The notes under the pieces: generated by a model
Database searches by the model: none
What the model saw: only the letters and a program-made list of their open reading frames with translations
What the model was told of the DNA's origin: nothing
Assembly: GCA_963767565.1 (NCBI GenBank)
Contig: CAVYEG010000006.1
Location: forward strand, 682,001-746,000
Source of the DNA: Palsa-504 sp963767565
GTDB lineage: Bacteria > Actinomycetota > Actinomycetes > Streptosporangiales > Streptosporangiaceae
Length of the DNA stretch: 64,000 nt
Direction: 5' to 3'
Shown: piece by piece, positions 58,109 to 64,000 of the stretch
How positions within the stretch are numbered: the stretch's first letter is position 1
Layout of the letters: each line of letters begins with the position of its first letter
Position numbers and translations under genes: made by a program

Positions 58109-59953
58109 GTGGCCGGCCGGATCGAGGACTACGCCATCGTCGGCGATATGCAATCGGTCGCGCTGATCGGCACTGATGGCTCGGTGGACTGGCTGTGCCT
58201 GCCGCGCTTCGACTCCGAGGCGTGCTTCACGGCCATACTCGGGACCGCTGACCACGGCCGGTGGCAGATCGCCCCGGCGGACGCTCTGGACGGTTCAGGC
58301 CGGCCCGCCGCGACCCGGCGGTATGCCGATGACACGCTGATCCTGGAAACCGACTGGGAAACCGCGGACGGGACCGTCCGCGTGACCGATTTCATGCCGC
58401 CGCGCGAAGACGGTCAGCCGCCGGTCCTGGTCCGCATCGTGACCGGCGTGAGCGGCACCGTCCGCATGGGCGTCCGGCTGACGGTCCGCTTCGGCTACGG
58501 GTCGATCGTGCCCTGGGTGACCAGGACCGAAGGCGGCATCAGGGCCGTCGCAGGCCCGGACTCGATCTGGCTGCGCACGCCGGTTGACCTGGCTGCCCGG
58601 GATCTGGCCCACACGGCGACGTTCCAGGTCACCGCGGGCCAGGTCGTTCCCTTCGTGCTCACTTACATGCCCTCGCACGAGGGCCAGCCGGCGCATCTCG
58701 GCGCTCAGCGTTCTCTCGAGGACACCAGCAAGTTCTGGGCCGAATGGGCGTCGCGCTGCACCTACCAGGGCACTTACCGCGACGCTGTCATCAGGTCGCT
58801 CATCACCTTGAAGGCCCTCACCTACCGCCCGACCGGCGGTATCGTCGCGGCCGCGACCACCTCACTGCCCGAGGACATCGGCGGCGTACGCAACTGGGAC
58901 TACCGGTACTGCTGGCTGCGCGACGCCACCATCACGCTGGAAGCGCTGCTGCGCACCGGGTACACCGACGAGGCCAAGGCCTGGCGGCTATGGCTGGGCC
59001 GCGCGATCGCCGGAGATCCGGAGGATATCCAGATCATGTACGGCGTGGCCGGGGAACGGCGGCTGACCGAGTGGGAAGCGGACTGGCTGCCGGGATACGA
59101 AGGTTCGGCACCGGTCCGCATCGGCAACGCGGCGGCCGGCCAGCTGCAGCTCGACGTGTACGGGGAAGTTATCGACGCACTGCAGCTCAGCTGCAAGTCC
59201 GGGCTGCACGATGACCAGCACACCTGGTCGCTGCAGCGCTCGCTGCTGCGGTTCCTCGAACGGCACTGGCCGGAACCGGACGAAGGACTCTGGGAGGTCC
59301 GGGGCCCCCGGCGGCATTTCGTGCATTCCAAGGTGATGACGTGGGTCGCCTTCGACCGGGCGGCGAGCTACGCCGACGACGCGGGGGAACCGGGCCTGGC
59401 AGCCCGCTGGCGGCGTACCCGCGACGAGATCAAGCGGGAGGTGTGCGAGAACGGCTACGACAACGCGCGCGGAGCGTTCATGCAGTACTACGGCGCGGCC
59501 GAGCTTGACGCCTCCGTCCTGCTGATTCCCGACGTGGGTTTCCTGCCCGCCGATGATCCCCGGGTCGTCTCCACCATGAAGGTCCTGGAGCGGGATCTCA
59601 TGCAGGACGGGTTCCTGCGCCGCTACGAGCTCCCGGCCGGCGGCACCTCAGCCGTGGACGGGCTGGCGGGCTCGGAAGGAGCGTTCCTGGCCTGCAGCTT
59701 CTGGCTGGCCAACGCGCTGGAACTGAGCGGCCGCAGGCAGCAGGCGATCGAGCTGTTCGAACGGCTGCTCGCCCTGCGTAACGATGTCGGCCTGCTGAGT
59801 GAGGAGTATGATCCTCGCTACGGCAGGCTTGTCGGTAATATGCCGCAGGCGTTCAGCCATGTTCCGCTCGTGCAGACGGCCCTCAACCTCGGCCACCACG
59901 CCGAGGAGCATCGGCGTGGCCGCTGGGATGAGCGCCGAAGCGTGCCAGGCTAA
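58109..59953 (+). CDS. Glycoside hydrolase family 15 protein, trehalase-like
   Basis: 614 residues from a GTG preceded by AGGAGG at 58099-58104. N-terminal beta domain (IEDYAIVGDMQSVALIGTDGSVDWLCLPRFDS) and (alpha/alpha)6 barrel with GGVRNWDYRYCWLRDA, and GLLSEEYDPRYGRLVGNMPQAFSH, where the Glu acts as general base. Mycobacterial proteins of this type are trehalases, while others are glucoamylase-like or unassigned. No signal peptide. Alone, 50 bp before a sulfotransferase gene. Confidence 0.9.
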   Translation: MAGRIEDYAIVGDMQSVALIGTDGSVDWLCLPRFDSEACFTAILGTADHGRWQIAPADALDGSGRPAATRRYADDTLILETDWETADGTVRVTDFMPPREDGQPPVLVRIVTGVSGTVRMGVRLTVRFGYGSIVPWVTRTEGGIRAVAGPDSIWLRTPVDLAARDLAHTATFQVTAGQVVPFVLTYMPSHEGQPAHLGAQRSLEDTSKFWAEWASRCTYQGTYRDAVIRSLITLKALTYRPTGGIVAAATTSLPEDIGGVRNWDYRYCWLRDATITLEALLRTGYTDEAKAWRLWLGRAIAGDPEDIQIMYGVAGERRLTEWEADWLPGYEGSAPVRIGNAAAGQLQLDVYGEVIDALQLSCKSGLHDDQHTWSLQRSLLRFLERHWPEPDEGLWEVRGPRRHFVHSKVMTWVAFDRAASYADDAGEPGLAARWRRTRDEIKREVCENGYDNARGAFMQYYGAAELDASVLLIPDVGFLPADDPRVVSTMKVLERDLMQDGFLRRYELPAGGTSAVDGLAGSEGAFLACSFWLANALELSGRRQQAIELFERLLALRNDVGLLSEEYDPRYGRLVGNMPQAFSHVPLVQTALNLGHHAEEHRRGRWDERRSVPG

Positions 59954-60003
59954 GCAGATCCCGACCGACCCCGCGTGAACAAGACCCCGACTGTCAGGCG
60001 ATC

Positions 60004-60915
60004 ATGGCCTCCGCTCGTCACATCCTTATCGTCAACTCCCGTAGCGTTCACCAGCCGGTGTTCGTGGTCGGCGCGCCGCACTCGGGAGCTGGCCTCATTG
60101 GCCGTGCGCTGAAGGCATCCCCCGGCCTTCATGTCACGCTGGGCCAGCCCAGCGTGCTGCGCGTCGTCTACGCCTTCGCCCGGCGGCCGTCGATGCAGGC
60201 GGGCCGGACCCAGGCCGCTGCCGCCGTCATCAGAGACGCCTTCGCCCAGGGCTGGCAGGTGACCCCGCACAGCTGCCTGGAGTGCACGCGCGAGTGCCGG
60301 TCGGCGGCCGGGCTCGCTGCCGACGCCATCGGACCGTGCGTCGAGGTCCGGGCTCTTGAGACATTCGGCGACGCGAGCCCGGACCTCATCTACTGTGCGG
60401 AAGCGCTCACCGACGCGTTTCCCGACGCGCGGATCGTCCAGGTCATCAGGGACGGGCGTGACGTGGTGGCCAGCATGCTGGCCGACCCGGTCGTCATGTC
60501 CTGGTTCCGGCCGAGTTTCGTGAACGTGGACACCGAGTTCCCCAACCCGTTCTTCGGCATCGAGTCGGATGAGGACCTCGAGATGTGGCCGCGGCTGTCA
60601 CCCGCGGCCCGGTGCGCGCTGCGCTGGCGCTGGACGGTCCGCCTGGCCGCCAGGCTGCACCACGGCCTGCCGGCCGATCAGCTGAAGACGATCAGGTATG
60701 AGTCCCTGCTGAGCCGGCCCGACGACACCCTGGCCGAACTGTCCCGCTTCGCTGGCACCACGGTGTCGGCGGCTCAGGTCCGGGACGAGGCTCGCTCCTC
60801 CCGTCAGCGCGGCCGCGCACGACGCCCGCCGGGACCGGAGCTCAGCAGCGAAGACGCCGGCCAGATCGACAAGCTCGCCGGCGAGGAACTCCGCCGGCTC
60901 GGCTACTTGCCCTAG
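60004..60915 (+). CDS. Sulfotransferase-family protein
   Basis: 303 residues. PAPS-binding 5'-phosphosulfate loop VFVVGAPHSGAGLIGRAL (about 19-36) and the 3'-phosphate motif IVQVIRDGRDVVASML. The usual loop Lys/Arg and Thr/Ser are partly replaced (PHSGAGL), and a Cys-rich stretch (SCLECTRECRSAAG) is unusual. Likely transfers sulfate to a small molecule or glycolipid, if active. ATG start has no strong ribosome site. Confidence 0.82.
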   Translation: MASARHILIVNSRSVHQPVFVVGAPHSGAGLIGRALKASPGLHVTLGQPSVLRVVYAFARRPSMQAGRTQAAAAVIRDAFAQGWQVTPHSCLECTRECRSAAGLAADAIGPCVEVRALETFGDASPDLIYCAEALTDAFPDARIVQVIRDGRDVVASMLADPVVMSWFRPSFVNVDTEFPNPFFGIESDEDLEMWPRLSPAARCALRWRWTVRLAARLHHGLPADQLKTIRYESLLSRPDDTLAELSRFAGTTVSAAQVRDEARSSRQRGRARRPPGPELSSEDAGQIDKLAGEELRRLGYLP

Positions 60916-60982
60916 CCCTACGGGCGCATGCCGCGGAGCACCACGGCCAGGGCCAGACGGCCGAGCGGCGCTGCAGGCGGCC

Positions 60983-61047
60983 GGTTATCAGGCCTAGCGG
61001 CAGGCCAGGCTGTCCGGTGACCAGGCCTGTCCGGTGATCAGGCCTAG
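60983..61047. repeat. Short direct repeats after the ABC exporter
   Basis: CAGGCTGTCCGGTGAC (61006-61021) is followed by CAGGCCTGTCCGGTGAT (61022-61038), and ATCAGGCCTAG occurs twice (60988 and 61037). The last copy includes the exporter's stop codon. Origin by slippage is likely. Confidence 0.6.
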
Positions 61048-62948
61048 ACCGCCTGGCCGGCGAACTGGGTGTGGTACAGGTCAGCGTACAGCCCGCCCGA
61101 GGCCAGCAGCTCGGCGTGGGTGCCGCGTTCGATGACCCGGCCGTCTTCGATCACCAGGATCTGGTCGGCTTCCCTGATGGTGGACAGCCGGTGCGCGATG
61201 ACCAGGGACGTCCGGCCGGTCAGGGCCCGCTTCAGCGCCCGCTGCACGGCCACTTCCGACTCGGAGTCCAGGTGGGCGGTGGCCTCGTCGAGCACCACCA
61301 CGGACGGCGCCTTGAGCAGCAGCCGGGCCAGCGCGACACGCTGCTTCTCGCCGCCGGACAGCCGGTACCCGCGGTCGCCCACCACCGTGTCCAGCCCGTC
61401 GGGCAGGCTGGCGATCAGCTCCCAGATCTGCGCCGCCTCGCATGCCTCGATCAGCTCGAGCTCGGTGGCCTCGGGCCGCGCGTACAGCAGGTTGGAGCGG
61501 ATCGTCTCGTGGAACAGGTGCGCATCCTGGGTGACCACGCCCACCACGTCGTGCAGCGACTCGAGGGTCACGTCCCGCAGGTCATGGCCGGCGATCCGGA
61601 CGCTGCCGTCATTGGGGTCATAGAGCCGGGCGGCCAGGGCGGTGATCGTGGTCTTGCCTGCTCCGGACGGCCCGACCAGCGCGGTCAGCTTGCCTGATGC
61701 CGCGCGGAAGCTCACATCGTGCAGGACCCCGGCGCCGGAGTCCGGGCGTTCGGGGGCGGGCAGCGCGATCGACTCCAGCGAGGCCAGCGAGACCTCGGCC
61801 GCCGTCGGGTACCGGAACGAGACGCCCTCGAACTCGATCTCCGGCGCGACCTGCTGCCCGTCGGCGCCAGGCACCGTAGCGGGCAGGACCTGCGCGTCGG
61901 GGCGGTCGCAGACGAGCGGCTTGAGGTCGAGGACCTCGAAGACCCGGTCGAAGCTGACCAGGGCGGTCATCACGTTGATCTGGATGCTGGACAGCGACGT
62001 GATGGGGCCGTAAACCCGGCCGAGCAACGTGGTCAGCGCGACCAGCGTGCCGATCTGGAACGTGCCGTGGATGACCAGCGTTCCGCCGAGCCCGTACACC
62101 AGGGCGGTGACCAGCGAGGCGAGCAGGGTGAGCGCGACGAAGAACACGTAGCCGTACATCGCCTGGGTGACGCCGATGTCACGGACCTTGCCGGCCCGGC
62201 CGCCGAAGGCCGCTGACTCCTGGCCGGGCCGGCCGAACAGCTTGACCAGCATGGCCCCGGCGACGTTGAACCGTTCCGTCATCATCGAGCCCATCTCCGC
62301 GTTGAGCTGCATCGACTCCCGGGTCAGCCGCTGCAGCCTGCGACCGACCAGCCGGGCAGGCAGGATGAACAGCGGGACCATGGCCAGCGCGATGGCAGTG
62401 ACCAGCGGGGACAGGTAGAACAACGTGATCAGGATGACGACCAGGCTGATCAGGTTGGAGATCACGCCGGACAACGTGGAGGTGATCGCGGCCTGCGCAC
62501 CGTTCACGTCCCCGTCAAGCCGGCTGACCAGCGACCCGGTCTGGGCCCGGGTGAAGAACGCGATCGGCTGCCGCTGCACATGGTCGAACACCTGGGTACG
62601 CAGGTCGTAGATGAGGCCCTCGCCGATCCGGGCGGAGAACCAGCGGTTGGCGAAGCCGAGCCCGGCGTCGAAGACGGCGACCGCCGCGACCACGAACGCG
62701 ATCAAGATCACCAGCCGGTCGTTGCTGGCCAGGATGCCATGGTCGATGAGGTAGCGCAGCAGCAGCGGGTTGACGACGGTGATGAGCGCGTCGATGACCG
62801 TGGCGAGGAGGAAGACCACCAGGAGTACCCGGTAAGGCCGGGCGTAGGCCGCAATGCGGCGCACCGTGCCTGGCTTGAGTTTCTGCTTGGTGATGGAGGG
62901 GTCCATCCGGAGCCCTCGCATCATGACCATGTTTCCCCGGCCGTACAT
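61044..62948 (-). CDS. ABC exporter, fused membrane and ATPase domains (ABCB type)
   Basis: 634 residues: six helices in the first 330, then an ATPase with Walker A GPSGAGKTTI, Q-loop VTQDAHLF, signature LSGGEKQRVALARLL, Walker B VVVLDEATAHLDSE and switch His in VIAHRLSTI. Half-transporter that works as a dimer exporting lipids or drugs. A linker insertion (ALPAPERPDSGA) lies just before the Walker A strand. Start ATG 62948 is uncertain; ATGs near 62930 also fit. Converges on the sulfotransferase gene. Confidence 0.92.
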   Translation of the reverse strand: MYGRGNMVMMRGLRMDPSITKQKLKPGTVRRIAAYARPYRVLLVVFLLATVIDALITVVNPLLLRYLIDHGILASNDRLVILIAFVVAAVAVFDAGLGFANRWFSARIGEGLIYDLRTQVFDHVQRQPIAFFTRAQTGSLVSRLDGDVNGAQAAITSTLSGVISNLISLVVILITLFYLSPLVTAIALAMVPLFILPARLVGRRLQRLTRESMQLNAEMGSMMTERFNVAGAMLVKLFGRPGQESAAFGGRAGKVRDIGVTQAMYGYVFFVALTLLASLVTALVYGLGGTLVIHGTFQIGTLVALTTLLGRVYGPITSLSSIQINVMTALVSFDRVFEVLDLKPLVCDRPDAQVLPATVPGADGQQVAPEIEFEGVSFRYPTAAEVSLASLESIALPAPERPDSGAGVLHDVSFRAASGKLTALVGPSGAGKTTITALAARLYDPNDGSVRIAGHDLRDVTLESLHDVVGVVTQDAHLFHETIRSNLLYARPEATELELIEACEAAQIWELIASLPDGLDTVVGDRGYRLSGGEKQRVALARLLLKAPSVVVLDEATAHLDSESEVAVQRALKRALTGRTSLVIAHRLSTIREADQILVIEDGRVIERGTHAELLASGGLYADLYHTQFAGQAV

Positions 62949-63089
62949 GATCTGGAAAACCTCTCGGGTGCCGAAATTCGTTCCCGTGCCGGGGCGGAAC
63001 GCTATCAGCTAGCAGCGAACTCCAGGGGTTCCGGGCGGGGTCCCGGCGTGTGACCGGGCCGGTGCCTCCTGGGTGAGGACAGACGGTGG

Positions 63090-63311
63090 TTAGTTTTTTA
63101 CCTTTTTGCCGCCGCGGGTGGCACCGCCGCGGCCGCGCAGCGTCACCCCGGTCTCGGTGAGAATCCGGTGGACGAAACCGTACGACCTTCCTGTCGAAGC
63201 CGCCAGCGAACGGATGCTCTCGCCGGAGTCGTACCTCTTGCGCAGCTGTGTCGCGAGCTTGCTGCGATCGACGCCCGTTACCCGTGTCCCTTTCTTGAGC
63301 GTCTCGGCCAC
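63090..63311 (-). CDS. Small helix-turn-helix protein
   Basis: 73 residues from a GTG at 63311, five bases after AGGAGG; a GTG at 63317 is too close to that site. AETLKKGTRVTGVDRSKLATQL, then HTH residues SGESIRSLAASTGRSYGFVHRIL and a basic tail LRGRGGATRGGKKVKN. I recall near-identical short proteins across actinomycetes; role undetermined, DNA binding likely. Confidence 0.88.
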   Translation of the reverse strand: MAETLKKGTRVTGVDRSKLATQLRKRYDSGESIRSLAASTGRSYGFVHRILTETGVTLRGRGGATRGGKKVKN

Positions 63312-63468
63312 TTGCACCTCCTGTTAGCTGAAGTCACTAGTGCGTACTTGGCAATGATCAGGCATGGCCGCGGGATTGACTACCCGGATGACGTCAAATG
63401 ATCAACTATTTTTATCCAGCCATAGCGGAATCGTAGCCTTTGCCCGGAGAGGGCGGGGTAGTCGCACT

Positions 63469-64000
63469 TTAGGCCAGTGCAACAAGATCCGCGAAATCGT
63501 CGCTCCACGCGTCTTCTATGCCGTCCGGGAGGACGATAACGCGTTCTGGTGATAGTGCCTCAACCGCACCTTCATCGTGAGTCACGAGCACTATCGCACC
63601 GCGGAAGCCTCGCAGCGCGCCGAGAACCTCTTCCCGGCTGGCCGGATCGAGGTTGTTAGTAGGTTCGTCGAGCAACAGCACGTTGGCTCCGGACACGACA
63701 AGAAGGGCCAGCGCCAGCCTCGTCTTCTCGCCGCCGGAAAGCACGCCGGCTGGCTTTTCCACGTCATCCCCGGAGAACAGGAATGACCCCAGAACCTTAC
63801 GCTGCTGCGATTCGGTAAGGTCCGGTGCGGCGGTGCGCATGTGCGCGAGTACGCTCCGCTCAGTTTCCAGCGTTTCATGCTCCTGGGCGTAATATCCGAG
63901 GCTGAGACCGTGGCCCGGCGTGACTTTTCCTGTATCCGGAGTTTCCAGGCCGGCCAGCAACCGAAGCAGGGTTGTCTTTCCCGCGCCGTTGAGCCCGAGC
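63469..64000 (-). CDS. ABC-F family ATPase, N-terminus cut by window edge
   Basis: The C-terminal 177 residues of the protein are visible; the frame continues off the right edge. It covers the second ATPase domain: Walker A GLNGAGKTTLL at the edge, GYYAQEHETLE, signature LSGGEKTRLALALL, and Walker B VLLLDEPTNNLD, followed by LVTHDEGAVEAL. The paired domains without helices and the EPTNNLD motif are typical of ABC-F translation factors (EttA, Uup, antibiotic protection proteins). Which subtype cannot be told. Confidence 0.9.
   Translation of the reverse strand, partial: LGLNGAGKTTLLRLLAGLETPDTGKVTPGHGLSLGYYAQEHETLETERSVLAHMRTAAPDLTESQQRKVLGSFLFSGDDVEKPAGVLSGGEKTRLALALLVVSGANVLLLDEPTNNLDPASREEVLGALRGFRGAIVLVTHDEGAVEALSPERVIVLPDGIEDAWSDDFADLVALA

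Overview
The window is very GC-rich, densely coded DNA with strong Shine-Dalgarno sites, many GTG starts and stop/start overlaps of the GTGA or ATGA type. The gene set (DUF3040, Rv2578c-type radical SAM protein, MMPL transporter, LtrA, CGNR protein, SigJ-like sigma factor, futalosine-independent menaquinone genes) points to a soil actinomycete, possibly near Streptosporangiales. That placement is inference. I saw no rRNA, tRNA or CRISPR array.

Layout. 1-4.7 kb: a minus-strand P450 followed by two tandem paralogous 14-TM-type MFS exporters, then a hypothetical gene and a DUF3040 protein. 5.0-9.7 kb: an Rv2578c-family radical SAM protein interrupted by an intein, and an MMPL transporter. 9.7-27.2 kb: menaquinone genes (menF on one side; menD, menC, menB and divergent menE on the other) enclosing an aerobic carbon monoxide dehydrogenase locus. 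The CO locus has a minus-strand operon coxM-coxS-coxL (form I, AYRCSFR active-site motif), an XdhC/CoxF-type protein with a C-terminal YHS metal-binding domain, coxG, and then five consecutive tiny single-pass membrane proteins. A converging plus-strand set holds coxD, coxE, a 92-aa protein and a GIY-YIG-like protein. 27.3-42.9 kb: a principal-type sigma factor, an MBL hydrolase, a Glu/Leu/Phe/Val dehydrogenase, LtrA, an aldo/keto reductase, a CGNR regulator with a divergent MFS gene, a tryptophanyl-tRNA synthetase behind a Trp-Trp leader peptide and attenuator, a family A polymerase, a hydrolase, a GNAT gene whose start abuts a TnpB-only IS605-like element, a DinB protein and a SigJ-like sigma factor. 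43-57.4 kb: a glycoside-use region (GH1 glucosidase, LacI regulator with paired operators, Opp/Dpp-type ABC importer, two sugar epimerases flanking a Gfo/Idh/MocA oxidoreductase) and a sulfonate/nitrate-type ABC importer. 57.6-64 kb: a lipoprotein, a GH15 trehalase-like enzyme, a sulfotransferase, an ABC exporter, a small HTH protein and a truncated ABC-F gene.

Most interesting. (1) The five-gene array of one-helix membrane proteins immediately after coxG, in the same operon, is my best candidate for an undescribed system: I infer a membrane platform coupling CO dehydrogenase and CoxG to menaquinone. (2) The intein sits exactly at the third cysteine of the radical SAM cluster motif, and both LAGLIDADG catalytic acids are replaced. 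(3) trpS has a complete ribosome-mediated attenuator. (4) The TnpB element ends 10 bp before a GNAT start codon, so its predicted guide spans that start.
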